A stretch of 38,181 bases of DNA from CAZNJQ01 sp964573545 (GCA_964573545.1 CAZNJQ010000005.1:1-38181), one strand, 5' to 3'. Positions 1 through 7,826 are shown, numbered from the stretch's first letter. Notes: generated by a model from the sequence alone, not told the origin. Made by a program: numbers and translations.

Positions 1-1
1 T

Positions 2-17
2 GTGGGATAAAGTGGGA
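2..17 (+). promoter_or_regulatory. Pair of MraZ-box-like direct repeats
   Basis: GTGGGA occurs at 2-7 and again at 12-17, giving a 10-bp period. MraZ proteins bind direct repeats of TGGG-type boxes with this spacing upstream of their own gene. More boxes may lie left of the window edge. The pair sits about 160 bp before the mraZ start, farther than usual, so the promoter they would control is not certain. Confidence 0.5.
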
Positions 18-116
18 TTAAAAAAATCCTACCCGCGCGAGCGCGGTACATTCCATGGGCGCAGTATGAGAAGTGCTTTATTTTTCCTGACAGTTTTATA
101 AAGCCAGCTTCTTTCT

Positions 117-145
117 TTGCGCTCATGGAAGTATTCCCATATTTT
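117..145 (+). promoter_or_regulatory. Possible mraZ promoter
   Basis: TTGCGC (117-122), a 17-nt spacer and TATTTT (140-145) form a moderate sigma-70-type promoter ahead of mraZ. An alternative -10, AATAAT at 165-170, lies 8 nt before the ATG and would give a leaderless transcript like many other genes here. The sequence does not decide between them. Confidence 0.35.
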
Positions 146-178
146 ATGACGGGGGAATCAAGAAAATAATCTTTTACC

Positions 179-613
179 ATGCTTATCGGCGAATATACAC
201 ATACTATCGATACAAAGAAACGACTTTCTTTGCCCGCTCGATTTCGCAAAGAACTTGGAAAAGAATTAGTCGTCACTCGCGGATTGGATAACTGTTTATT
301 TGCATACCCAAAAAAAGAGTGGAGCAAAGTCCTTCAAAAATTAAAAAATTTGCCAATGGGGCAAGCAGACACGCGCGGCTTCAATCGTTTCATGTTGGGC
401 GGCGCTGTTCTTGTTCCAGTCGATGCGCTCGGACGGATATTGGTTCCCGATTTTTTGAAAGTATTTGCAGGACTTAAAAACAAAGTCGTCCTTATCGGCG
501 TGAATGATCGCCTTGAAATATGGGATGACGGTGCGTGGGGCGCCTACAAGAAGCGGATTGAAGCGCAGGCAGATGTCTTGGCGGAGAAACTCGGCGAAGT
601 GGGAGCGCTGTGA
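179..613 (+). CDS. mraZ: Transcriptional regulator MraZ
   Basis: MraZ is a DNA-binding regulator of the division and cell-wall cluster that forms a ring and represses its own operon. The 144-residue protein has the family's usual length and two SpoVT/AbrB-like halves. The first starts with LIGEYTHTIDTKKRLSLP, where DTKKR replaces the usual DxxGR. The second contains VDALGRILVP, a proper DxxGR motif. It is first in the order mraZ-rsmH-ftsL-ftsI-murF, which is the canonical dcw order and supports the call. No SD site precedes the ATG. Candidate MraZ boxes lie at the window edge. Confidence 0.95.
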   Translation: MLIGEYTHTIDTKKRLSLPARFRKELGKELVVTRGLDNCLFAYPKKEWSKVLQKLKNLPMGQADTRGFNRFMLGGAVLVPVDALGRILVPDFLKVFAGLKNKVVLIGVNDRLEIWDDGAWGAYKKRIEAQADVLAEKLGEVGAL

Positions 614-627
614 CGGTTTTTGGACGT

Positions 628-685
628 TAGGCTCTGGACTCTGGAAATATTTCCAGCATCCGGAGCCTAGGGTCGAAACCCTAGG
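628..685 (+). promoter_or_regulatory. Two overlapping, mutually exclusive hairpins before rsmH
   Basis: Hairpin 1 pairs TAGGCTCTGGA (628-638) with TCCGGAGCCTA (659-669), 11 bp with one G-U, and encloses the perfect palindrome CTGGAAATATTTCCAG (641-656). Hairpin 2 pairs CCTAGGGT (666-673) with ACCCTAGG (678-685) around a CGAA tetraloop and ends 3 nt before the rsmH ATG. They share bases 666-669, so they cannot both form fully. There is no T-run, so neither is a standard terminator. The layout resembles a translational switch, but function is inferred only. Confidence 0.6.
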
Positions 686-688
686 GAC

Positions 689-1582
689 ATGCATATACCC
701 GTTCTTTTACATGAAACAGTACAGCTCCTTGCTCCGAAGAAAGGCGGCGTTGTCCTCGACGGCACCGCAGGCGGAGGAGGGCATGCGGCGGCGCTGTGCG
801 ACGCGGTAGGCGCGGGAGGTACGGTAGTGGCGCTTGATGAAGATGCTCGCGCAGTTTCCCGGACAAAGAAAAAATTAAAGCACGCCCCGTGCACATCGTT
901 CATCATCGCAGAGAATTTCAGAAATCTTGATACGGTGTTCAAGAGACTGAAGCTCCGTCATGCCGATGCGGTGGTTTTTGATCTCGGGCTTTCATCGTAT
1001 CAGCTGAGAGAGGGAGACGGGAGGGGATTTTCGTTCCAGGCGGATGAGCCGCTCATCATGACCTTCCGGACAAGTCCTAGACGGGATGCGTTTAATGCCG
1101 GCGAAATCGTAAATACATGGGACGAAGAAAATATTGCGGCAATCATCGAAGGATACGGGCAAGACCGTTTTGCGAGACGAATCGCACGGGCGATATGTCG
1201 CGCACGGGAAGAGGGGCCGATACGGACGACGCACGAGCTCGCAGCTATCGTCGCAGGAAGCATCCCGCGGCGGTTCCAGAGGAAGGGTATTCATCCCGCG
1301 ACACAGACGTTCCAGGCGCTTCGGATTGCTGTCAATGACGAGATAGGCGCCTTAAAGGAAGGACTAGAAAAGGCGTTTGCGCTTCTTTCATCGCACGGGA
1401 GGATTGCCGTCATATCGTTTCACAGCATTGAAGACAGGGTGGTGAAGTTATTTTTTAGAGAGAAAGAGGCCGAAGGGTTGGCGTGTCGCATCACCAAGAA
1501 GCCAGAAGTTCCATCGGCGCTTGAAATCCGGAAAAATCCTCGAGCGCGGAGCGCGAAACTGCGCGTCCTCGAGAAACTTTGA
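689..1582 (+). CDS. rsmH: 16S rRNA (cytosine(1402)-N(4))-methyltransferase RsmH
   Basis: RsmH (MraW) uses S-adenosylmethionine to methylate N4 of C1402 in the ribosomal P site. The 297-residue protein carries the SAM motif VVLDGTAGGGGHAAAL near residue 21, then VVFDLGLSSYQL, ALRIAVNDEIGAL and VISFHSIEDRVVK, all family signatures. The usual DLGVSS is DLGLSS here. It lies 75 nt after mraZ, the standard neighbour. Instead of an SD site, a tetraloop hairpin ends 3 nt before the ATG, so initiation may depend on RNA structure. Confidence 0.97.
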   Translation: MHIPVLLHETVQLLAPKKGGVVLDGTAGGGGHAAALCDAVGAGGTVVALDEDARAVSRTKKKLKHAPCTSFIIAENFRNLDTVFKRLKLRHADAVVFDLGLSSYQLREGDGRGFSFQADEPLIMTFRTSPRRDAFNAGEIVNTWDEENIAAIIEGYGQDRFARRIARAICRAREEGPIRTTHELAAIVAGSIPRRFQRKGIHPATQTFQALRIAVNDEIGALKEGLEKAFALLSSHGRIAVISFHSIEDRVVKLFFREKEAEGLACRITKKPEVPSALEIRKNPRARSAKLRVLEKL

Positions 1583-1606
1583 GAAATATACACAGAATTC
1601 GATCAT

Positions 1607-1921
1607 ATGTTTACCTATATACATTCAATACGTCATATAGAAAAGAAGATTTTCATATTTTTGTGCGCGGTACTGCTCGGCATATCGGCATCATACGGCT
1701 TTTTCGTACAGGCGACGGTCTTGAGTATTGTCGAACGGAAGACGATTGAGCGCGACATAGAGAGCCTTACATCGACGCTTTCCGAGTTTGAGGCAAGCTA
1801 TATTGCACGCGCCGGCATAATCGACCGCAAATACGCGGAACACCTCGGATTCAGCGAGTCTCAGAAAGAAGTATTTGCTCCACGAAAACGTTTGGTGCAG
1901 AATATCCCTCAAGGATTTTAG
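1607..1921 (+). CDS. FtsL-like division protein
   Basis: This is a small bitopic membrane protein of 104 residues. A short cytoplasmic N-terminus is followed by one transmembrane segment (about residues 15-36, KIFIFLCAVLLGISASYGFF). Next comes a heptad-like stretch (RKTIERDIESLTSTLSEFEA), which suggests a periplasmic coiled coil. FtsL proteins share this plan and this position between rsmH and ftsI. They bridge FtsB and the FtsWI synthase. Sequence conservation in the family is very low, so the call rests on topology and synteny. No SD site is visible. Confidence 0.7.
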   Translation: MFTYIHSIRHIEKKIFIFLCAVLLGISASYGFFVQATVLSIVERKTIERDIESLTSTLSEFEASYIARAGIIDRKYAEHLGFSESQKEVFAPRKRLVQNIPQGF

Positions 1922-1954
1922 CGGCGCGCGAGACATTTGGTTTTCCTTTCTGCG

Positions 1955-1976
1955 CCAGAGCCTGCTCTGGTATAAT
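1955..1976 (+). promoter_or_regulatory. Extended -10 promoter of ftsI abutting a palindrome
   Basis: TGGTATAAT (1968-1976) is a perfect extended -10, predicting a start near 1983 and a leader of about 15 nt before the ATG at 1998. The spacer holds CCAGAGC (1955-1961) and GCTCTGG (1964-1970), a perfect inverted repeat with a 2-nt centre that runs into the TG of the -10. The position suits a repressor operator. No good -35 is seen. Confidence 0.6.
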
Positions 1977-1997
1977 TGACGCGCAACCCTACGAAGT

Positions 1998-3719
1998 ATG
2001 CACGATACGGCCACTATTCGAATCCGAGCATTGTCTGCTTTAATAGTGATCGCATCGCTTGTATTTATCGGCAAGCTTTTTTTTATTCAAGTCATTCATG
2101 GCGGCGATTATCGGGAGCAGGCGTCTCGGCAATACATTTCTCCGGTCTCTAATATTTTCGACCGAGGCAATATTTTTTTCACAAAAAAAGACGGGCAAAC
2201 GCTTTCTGCTGCGACGCTTAAGACCGGCTTTACGGTGGCGATAAATCCGACGCTCCTGGAAGATCCGCAGGGCGCGTTCGCGCACCTGGTATCAATAATT
2301 CCGGACATTGATTCCGACGCATTTTTTCTGAAGGCGGGGAAGAAAAATGACCCATATGAAGAAATTGCGCGAAGAGTTCCGAAAGACAAAGCACAGGCAG
2401 TAGAGAGTCTCGACATCCAGGGAGTTTCCATCCACGAAGAAAAATGGCGTTTTTATCCCGGAAAAACGCTTGCTGCCCACGTGCTGGGATTTGTTGGATA
2501 CGACGGCGATCGGCAGGTCGGACAGTACGGCCTTGAGCGGTATTATGATTACACGCTTCGCCGCGACGAGAAAGATGCGGAAATCAATCTTTTTGCGGAA
2601 GTGTTCGCAAACATACGGAATTCTTTTTTGTACCAGGGCGGTGCGCAGGCGGGAGACATCGTGCTTACTATAGAACCTGACGTTGCCGCATTCCTCGGGA
2701 GGCAAGTGGAGGATATCCGGGAGACTTGGAATGCGGAATCCGCAGGAGCGATCATTATGGACCCGATGACCGGCGCCGTCATCGCGATGGAGTCATCGCC
2801 GACGTTTAATCCGAATTCTTTTTCGGATGTCGCCGATTATTCCGTATTCTCGAATCCTCTCGTTGAGAGCGTGTTTGAGATGGGGTCTATCGTAAAGCCT
2901 CTCACTGTCGCTGCTGGCCTTGATGCGGGCGCTATCGTCCCGACTGATACCTATTATGACCCCGGTTTTGTGGAGGTCTCCGGCGCGAGGATCGAGAATT
3001 TCGACGGCAAGGGGCGGGGAAGAGTCCCTTTGCAGGAAATTCTTAACCAGTCTCTTAACACAGGTGCAGTCCATGTTGAGCAAAAACTCGGTAAAGAACG
3101 TTTTCGTTCGTATTTCCGCGCCTTAGGGCTTCAGGAAGAGACAGGAATCGATCTCCCGAATGAAGCGTCCGGCCTCGCAGAGAACTTAGAGAGCAGTCGT
3201 GACGTGGAATACGCGACAGCTTCTTTCGGGCAAGGATTTGCAGTGACACCGATTTCGATTGCGCGCGCGCTCTCTGCGCTTGGAAATGGCGGCGTATTGG
3301 TGACCCCATACGTAGTCTCCCGGATCGATTTTAAAGAAGCACTTTCGAGGGATATGACGCACAACCCGTCCTTGTATCCGCGTGTTTACAAAAAAGAGAC
3401 AAGTGAGACTATCACGCGGATGTTGGTGACGGTCGTCGACAAAGCGCTTGTGGGCGGCACTGTGAAACTTGAGCACTATAGCGTTGCCGCGAAGACGGGA
3501 ACCGCGCAAATAGCGCGGCGGGACGGCAAGGGGTATTACGAGGACCGGTATTTGCACTCGTTCTTTGGTTATTTTCCCGCATATGCTCCGCGGTTTCTGG
3601 TATTTCTCTATATCGAGAATCCGCGCGGCGTACGATTCGCATCGGAGACCCTGACCCATCCCTTTATGGATACGGTTAAATTTTTAATCCATTATTATGG
3701 CATACCGCCGGATAGATAG
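1998..3719 (+). CDS. ftsI: Peptidoglycan D,D-transpeptidase (PBP2/FtsI class B)
   Basis: This class B penicillin-binding protein cross-links septal peptidoglycan outside the cell membrane, working with an SEDS polymerase such as the FtsW at the far end of the window. It has 573 residues. An N-terminal membrane anchor (about 11-33) is followed by the PBP dimerisation domain and then the transpeptidase domain. The three active-site motifs are in order: SIVK with nucleophile S297, SLN at 352-354, and KTG at 499-501. A promoter with an extended -10 lies just upstream, so it can be transcribed apart from mraZ-rsmH. No SD site is seen. murF follows after 10 nt. Confidence 0.93.
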   Translation: MHDTATIRIRALSALIVIASLVFIGKLFFIQVIHGGDYREQASRQYISPVSNIFDRGNIFFTKKDGQTLSAATLKTGFTVAINPTLLEDPQGAFAHLVSIIPDIDSDAFFLKAGKKNDPYEEIARRVPKDKAQAVESLDIQGVSIHEEKWRFYPGKTLAAHVLGFVGYDGDRQVGQYGLERYYDYTLRRDEKDAEINLFAEVFANIRNSFLYQGGAQAGDIVLTIEPDVAAFLGRQVEDIRETWNAESAGAIIMDPMTGAVIAMESSPTFNPNSFSDVADYSVFSNPLVESVFEMGSIVKPLTVAAGLDAGAIVPTDTYYDPGFVEVSGARIENFDGKGRGRVPLQEILNQSLNTGAVHVEQKLGKERFRSYFRALGLQEETGIDLPNEASGLAENLESSRDVEYATASFGQGFAVTPISIARALSALGNGGVLVTPYVVSRIDFKEALSRDMTHNPSLYPRVYKKETSETITRMLVTVVDKALVGGTVKLEHYSVAAKTGTAQIARRDGKGYYEDRYLHSFFGYFPAYAPRFLVFLYIENPRGVRFASETLTHPFMDTVKFLIHYYGIPPDR

Positions 3720-3729
3720 GTGATGTCTT

Positions 3730-5019
3730 ATGAAACACGTATTTAAAAACATAATCGTCTTTATTTTGACGCTTGAGGCGCGGCTTGTGCTGCTCAAGTA
3801 TCGGCCGAGAATCATCGCCATTACCGGGACAGTGGGGAAGACTGCGGCGAAAGACGCAATACATACGGCGCTTCGGGATGCTTTCTTTGTCCGCGCGAGT
3901 GAAAAAAGCTTCAACAGCGATATCGGTGTGCCGCTTACTATTTTAGGGCGCGATAACGCGTGGTATAACCCGCTCAAGTGGCTTGGTATTTTTGTTGAGG
4001 GTCTTGCGCTTATATTCCTCAAGAATCATTATCCGAAGGTTCTCGTGCTTGAAGTGGGGACTGACAGACCGGGTGATATCGGGAGAATCGCATCGTGGCT
4101 TCGCCCCGATACGGTGGTTGTCACGGCATTTGCGGAAGTGCCCGTGCATGTCGAGTTTTTTGAATCACGCGATGCGCTTATTCGCGAAAAAGCCCTGCTT
4201 GCGAGTGCGGTAAAGAAAGGAGGGACGCTTGTTTTAAACGGCGATGACCCGGATGTCGCCGCTCTCAAGAGAGAAGAAGGGCGCGCCGTCGTTTTCTTCG
4301 GCACGCAGGAGAACGCGCACATTCGCGCCTCCCATAGCGAGATATTGTATGCTCCGGACGATAGCCCCTCGGGTATTTCAGCGCGAGTGCATTATAAAAA
4401 TAATTTATTCCCTCTTGTCATCAAGGGAACCATCGGTGCGCACTTCGTATACGCGATACTTGCGGCGCTTGCGGTCGGTATCACGGAAGAGCGCAATATT
4501 CTCTCACTCCTTGAGTCGCTGCAGGCGTTTGAGGTACCGCCAGGGAGAGGAAAACTTCTTTCCGGAGCGCGCGGCGCAATCCTTATTGACGATTCATACA
4601 ATGCTTCTCCGAAGGCGGTTCTCGCGGCACTCGATGCTCTCCAGGCGGTGAAAATTAAAGGCAGGAAAATTGCCGTTTTAGGAGATATGCTTGAGCTCGG
4701 GAAGTATACTGCGGACGAGCATCGGAAAGTCGGCGCGCGCGCGGCGGAAGTATCCGACATCGTGGTGTCCGTCGGCGCGCGCGCCGAACTCATCAGCGAG
4801 GAAGCGCGAAGCCGCGGCAAAACAAAAGAAAACACGTTTCATTTCGGAGATGCGAAATCAGCAGGGGTATTTCTGAAAGATATGATACAGGAAGGCGATA
4901 TCGTCCTCGTGAAAGGCTCTCAGTCTATGCGCATGGAACGCGTCGTCTCGACGCTTCTCAAGAATCCCGAAGATAAAAAGTTTCTCGCTCGGCAGGAGCC
5001 GGAGTGGATGGGCAAATAA
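3730..5019 (+). CDS. murF: UDP-N-acetylmuramoyl-tripeptide--D-alanyl-D-alanine ligase MurF
   Basis: MurF adds D-Ala-D-Ala to the UDP-MurNAc-tripeptide using ATP. The 429-residue protein has the Mur ligase P-loop GTVGKTAAKD near residue 33, the central DDSYNASP motif and the C-terminal GDMLELG motif, both typical of MurF. The usual N-terminal substrate domain is mostly replaced by a hydrophobic stretch (residues 1-25), so the protein may sit on the membrane. The start has an AGGTGA SD site 6 nt before the ATG, one of few SD sites among the core genes. murE is missing between ftsI and murF. The gene ends 4 bp from the convergent kinase gene. Confidence 0.9.
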   Translation: MKHVFKNIIVFILTLEARLVLLKYRPRIIAITGTVGKTAAKDAIHTALRDAFFVRASEKSFNSDIGVPLTILGRDNAWYNPLKWLGIFVEGLALIFLKNHYPKVLVLEVGTDRPGDIGRIASWLRPDTVVVTAFAEVPVHVEFFESRDALIREKALLASAVKKGGTLVLNGDDPDVAALKREEGRAVVFFGTQENAHIRASHSEILYAPDDSPSGISARVHYKNNLFPLVIKGTIGAHFVYAILAALAVGITEERNILSLLESLQAFEVPPGRGKLLSGARGAILIDDSYNASPKAVLAALDALQAVKIKGRKIAVLGDMLELGKYTADEHRKVGARAAEVSDIVVSVGARAELISEEARSRGKTKENTFHFGDAKSAGVFLKDMIQEGDIVLVKGSQSMRMERVVSTLLKNPEDKKFLARQEPEWMGK

Positions 5020-5023
5020 TCTA

Positions 5024-6022
5024 TTAGATTTTTTTGGGTGCGTAGTTTACGGGGGCTTTTTTAAGCCACTCCTCTATCTCTTTCTGTGAGAGAAGCCCTT
5101 CCTGCGCGCCGACTTTCTGAACGACGGACATGGAGTTAACGGGCGCGCGCATGAGCGCCTCGGGAATGCTTTTGCCAAGCGCCAGCATGCTTGTGAAGGT
5201 TGATGCGAACGCGTCTCCTGCGCCGGTTCTATCGAGCGGCGGCTTCGGGTCGGGGAACATCGATATGTACCATGTGTCTTCTCCGTCGTACGTGTATGCG
5301 CCGTTGGGGCCGTCGGTGATGACGACAATACGGGGACCAAGCTTCCGGATTCCTCCGAGGAGGGTTTTGATTTCGGCGCTCTCTGTCTTCAAGATTCTTC
5401 GCGCTTCATCAACATTGCAGAAAAAAAGCTCTGATGCTTCGTAAATATCTTTGAGCTCCTGTCCGAGTCTCATCTGGAATGTTCCCGGCTGAAACGCGAG
5501 CTTCACTCCCGGATGCGTCCTCACATATTTTGCGATGTCGTGATGAAAGGCAACGGATTTTTCTCCCAACGAGCTCAAATAAAACCACGACGGCGCGCCC
5601 GCATCGGGCATCTCGTACGGATATTCGTGGTGTTTGACCAGGATAGTTCGTTCTTCTTCGTACCAGAGGACATAGTGGTAGTTGCTTTCTTTTCCTTTGT
5701 GTATTTTTACAAAATCTGTCGCAACACCTTCTTTCTCAAGCTGCGCGACGCAGTTTTTGCCGTGGAAGTCGTCTCCCAAGTTTGTGATAAGCGCGGAGCG
5801 GAGGCCGAGTCGCCGTGCGGCGACGGAGGCATTCGGGCTGTTGCCGACTGCGGGGACGTCGATCACCTCGTCATATTCAATTTTGTCCCCGAAATTGAGG
5901 CAGAGTTTTATTTTTTTATGGTCATCTTTGACGACGGTCGCATCGTCTCCCGAGAGGCGTATAAATGCGTCGGTCGTAATGTCTCCGATAGCGATGAAAT
6001 CAAATGATTGTGTGCGATTCAT
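5024..6022 (-). CDS. PfkB-family carbohydrate/nucleoside kinase
   Basis: This is a ribokinase-fold (PfkB) kinase of 332 residues that should transfer phosphate from ATP to a sugar or nucleoside. The N-terminal region has GNSPNASVAARRLG, the substrate-side signature. The C-terminal signature DRTGAGDAFAST carries the catalytic Asp and the anion hole. The substrate cannot be read from the sequence. It is convergent with murF and divergent from the repeat-protein gene at 6144. Its -10 box ends 7 nt before the ATG, so the mRNA is probably leaderless. Confidence 0.88.
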   Translation of the reverse strand: MNRTQSFDFIAIGDITTDAFIRLSGDDATVVKDDHKKIKLCLNFGDKIEYDEVIDVPAVGNSPNASVAARRLGLRSALITNLGDDFHGKNCVAQLEKEGVATDFVKIHKGKESNYHYVLWYEEERTILVKHHEYPYEMPDAGAPSWFYLSSLGEKSVAFHHDIAKYVRTHPGVKLAFQPGTFQMRLGQELKDIYEASELFFCNVDEARRILKTESAEIKTLLGGIRKLGPRIVVITDGPNGAYTYDGEDTWYISMFPDPKPPLDRTGAGDAFASTFTSMLALGKSIPEALMRAPVNSMSVVQKVGAQEGLLSQKEIEEWLKKAPVNYAPKKI

Positions 6023-6029
6023 GAAATAT

Positions 6030-6038
6030 AGTATATCA
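6030..6038 (-). promoter_or_regulatory. Extended -10 of the PfkB kinase gene (leaderless)
   Basis: On the minus strand TGATATACT spans 6038-6030, an extended -10. Seven bases separate it from the ATG at 6022, placing the transcription start on the start codon. No clear -35 is present, as expected for an extended -10. Confidence 0.7.
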
Positions 6039-6080
6039 CGCTCTATATGTATGCCGTTTTCTGGATTTTAACACCTCTCT

Positions 6081-6109
6081 TTGACAACGGAAATCATTGC
6101 TGATATCCT
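6081..6109 (+). promoter_or_regulatory. Promoter of the first repeat-protein gene
   Basis: TTGACA (6081-6086), a 17-nt spacer and TATCCT (6104-6109) form a good promoter. The frame of the downstream gene is open back to a TTG that is the first triplet of this -35 box. That TTG cannot be the start, because transcription begins about 35 nt downstream of it. Confidence 0.75.
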
Positions 6110-6143
6110 CTTTTTAGACAAATTCTTACGGGAGACTGCAGAA

Positions 6144-6728
6144 ATGGACGCGATGTCGGTCACGGACTGGAATGTCGTTTTGTTTCTCGCGACGGTCGTC
6201 GCATATTTCATCGTCTGGAGGTATTTCGGGGGCTCATGGGGCACTCTGTGGGGCGCCGCGAAGCGCCTTGCGATTCTCGCCGTACTCTCTGCGCCGTTTA
6301 ATGTCGGCGGAGATGTCTGGACTGTTCTTGGAAATGCGAAAAGTGAAAAAAGCGTGCACTCGGTATTTTCCGTGTATCAGGATGCGAAAGAAGATGCGTC
6401 CGCGCTCTTCCATCTCGGCTGGCAGAAGGCGGGTGGTGATGCAAAGGTGCGGCTGTTTGGCGTCTCTGCGCAGGACGCATGGGGTAGTGCGTCCATCAAC
6501 CTCGGAGTTGCACTGTGTCAGCGTTCTAGCGGATACACAGTTCTGAATGGTGGGATTGCTGTATACCAGGCGGACGGCCTCATTGTGTCCAATCGCTTCG
6601 GTATAACGCTCTCGCAGAAGGGCTCCGCAGTCGCGGATACCTATGGGTTCGCAGTCTATCAGAAGATTTTGGGGAAGAGCCGCGTGTTCTCCTTTGGCAA
6701 ACTCGGTAATCTCGAATATCCGAAATAA
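6144..6728 (+). CDS. Membrane-anchored protein with seven 16-residue Gln repeats (copy 1)
   Basis: No known family is recognised. The 194-residue product has a hydrophobic segment at about 9-28, a second at 42-56, and then a region with glutamines at 79, 94, 110, 126, 142, 158 and 173, a spacing of 15-16. Each repeat has the pattern G-[IV]-[AT]-x-x-Q, for example GVALCQ, GIAVYQ and GITLSQ. The period and Gly/hydrophobic alternation suggest a beta-solenoid. It is a paralog of the gene at 9199-9768: KRLaIL, the PxN motif, GNAxxEK and FSxYQ align. The ATG at 6144 is chosen because it has GGGAG 9 nt upstream and lies after the promoter. Confidence 0.8.
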   Translation: MDAMSVTDWNVVLFLATVVAYFIVWRYFGGSWGTLWGAAKRLAILAVLSAPFNVGGDVWTVLGNAKSEKSVHSVFSVYQDAKEDASALFHLGWQKAGGDAKVRLFGVSAQDAWGSASINLGVALCQRSSGYTVLNGGIAVYQADGLIVSNRFGITLSQKGSAVADTYGFAVYQKILGKSRVFSFGKLGNLEYPK

Positions 6729-6752
6729 GGGGTATTCGCCCCGTGCTGGCTC

Positions 6753-6807
6753 CCTGCCTGCGCAGGCAGGCTCGACTCGGAAATGAACATGAGTACATGT
6801 TCATTTC
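6753..6807. repeat. Dispersed double-hairpin element, copy A
   Basis: Hairpin 1 is the perfect palindrome CCTGCCTGCGCAGGCAGG (6753-6770). Hairpin 2 pairs GAAATGAACATG (6780-6791) with CATGTTCATTTC (6796-6807) around AGTA. A related pair occurs at 10602-10656 (copy C). Position 9 of the second stem is a C-G pair here and an A-T pair there, so the change preserves pairing. It sits between the repeat-protein gene and its terminator. Confidence 0.75.
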
Positions 6808-6841
6808 ACTCGTTCTACGTCGCCAATAAAAGCTCACACAC

Positions 6842-6867
6842 CCTCTGTCGCAAGACGGAGGTTTTTT
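6842..6867 (+). terminator. Rho-independent terminator
   Basis: CCTCTGTC (6842-6849) pairs with GACGGAGG (6854-6861), with one G-U, around a GCAA tetraloop, followed by TTTTTT and a further T-rich run. It ends the transcript of the repeat-protein gene, with repeat element A in the 3' untranslated region. Confidence 0.85.
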
Positions 6868-6892
6868 CTTTTTTATTTTCGAGAGTTTCGGA

Positions 6893-6898
6893 TATGAT
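6893..6898 (+). promoter_or_regulatory. -10 box of the aldolase gene
   Basis: TATGAT ends 12 nt before the ATG at 6911, predicting a leader of only about 5 nt. The -35 region is a T-run without a clear match. There is no SD site. Confidence 0.45.
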
Positions 6899-6910
6899 AC
6901 ACTTTATAGT

Positions 6911-7819
6911 ATGGGCAGCGAGCAAACTCTCAAACATGTCATCGTCGACGCGGAGAAAAGAAAGACCGCAGTCGGCCATTTCAATATCTCAAACAGCGAC
7001 GGACTGCGCGGAGTCTTCGCCGCCGCAAAAAAACTGAATGTACCGGTCATTATCGGGACATCAGAAGGCGAGAGAGATTTTATCGGCGTGCGGCAGGCGG
7101 TTGCGCTCGTACGGAGCCTGCGGGAAGAGTTCGGGTATCCGATTTTTCTGAACGCCGATCACACCTATTCATTTGAAAGAGTAAAAGAGGCTGTGGATGC
7201 CGGATACGACGCAGTCATCTTTGACGGCGCGAGGCTTCCTTTGGAAGAAAATATCGCACTCACAAAAAAATGTGTCGCATACGCGCGAAAACAAGAAGCC
7301 CTTCGACAAGCTCAGGGCGACCAAAATGCGAGCATTTTGGTCGAAGGGGAGCTTGGGTATATCGGAACATCGTCAAAAATTTTAGATGTGATTCCCGAAG
7401 GCGCGGCTATCACCGAAGAGCTCCTGACGAAGTCGGAGGAAATAGAGCGGTTCGTGCGGGAGACTGGCGTTGACCTCGTGGCGCCCGCAGTCGGAAATCT
7501 TCATGGAATGCTGAAGGGCGGCGCGAATCCGCGGCTCAATATACCGCTTATAAAAAAACTCCGCGAAGCGGCAGGAGTGCCGCTCGTGCTCCATGGCGGT
7601 TCGGGTATTCGCGATGAAGATTTTACTTCGGCTATCGCAGCGGGCATGTCCATCATCCACATAAACACCGAACTCCGCCTCGCGTATAGGCAGGGGATTG
7701 AAGCGGGGCTTAGGGAAAATCCGGACGAAATCGCCCCGTACCGGTTTATGAAAAAGGCGGTGGACAGCATGGAATCGGTCGCTTTCAACCGGCTGAAATT
7801 ATTCAATAACCAGAAATAA
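6911..7819 (+). CDS. Class II (zinc) fructose-bisphosphate/tagatose-type aldolase
   Basis: Class II aldolases split fructose-1,6-bisphosphate or similar ketose phosphates using zinc. The 302-residue protein has LNADHT (catalytic Asp and first zinc His, about residues 77-82), VEGELGYIG (zinc-site Glu region), VGNLHGM (His) and VLHGGSGI (His and phosphate loop). The length fits the GatY/KbaY-like group, and exact substrate is open. Before VEGELG it has about 12 extra residues (EALRQAQGDQNA) encoded by a palindromic element inserted in frame. The dehydrogenase follows after 7 nt, so the two are probably co-transcribed. No SD site. Confidence 0.9.
   Translation: MGSEQTLKHVIVDAEKRKTAVGHFNISNSDGLRGVFAAAKKLNVPVIIGTSEGERDFIGVRQAVALVRSLREEFGYPIFLNADHTYSFERVKEAVDAGYDAVIFDGARLPLEENIALTKKCVAYARKQEALRQAQGDQNASILVEGELGYIGTSSKILDVIPEGAAITEELLTKSEEIERFVRETGVDLVAPAVGNLHGMLKGGANPRLNIPLIKKLREAAGVPLVLHGGSGIRDEDFTSAIAAGMSIIHINTELRLAYRQGIEAGLRENPDEIAPYRFMKKAVDSMESVAFNRLKLFNNQK
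7298..7348. repeat. Palindromic element inserted in frame in the aldolase gene
   Basis: GCCCT (7298-7302) pairs with AGGGC (7314-7318). GACCAAAATGC (7319-7329) pairs with GCATTTTGGTC (7332-7342) around GA. CCCTTCGAC (7299-7307) can instead pair with GTCGAAGGG (7340-7348). The unit keeps the reading frame and encodes the extra loop before VEGELG. It resembles the in-frame palindromic elements known from Rickettsia, and CTTCGACAAGCTCAGG-type repeats are familiar from other bacterial genomes. Confidence 0.75.
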
Positions 7820-7826
7820 ACCATAT

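Noticed and set aside
33..46. CCGCGC-GA-GCGCGG inverted repeat before mraZ
   Set aside because: The stem is only 6 bp with a 2-nt loop and no T-run, which is too little to call a terminator or operator.
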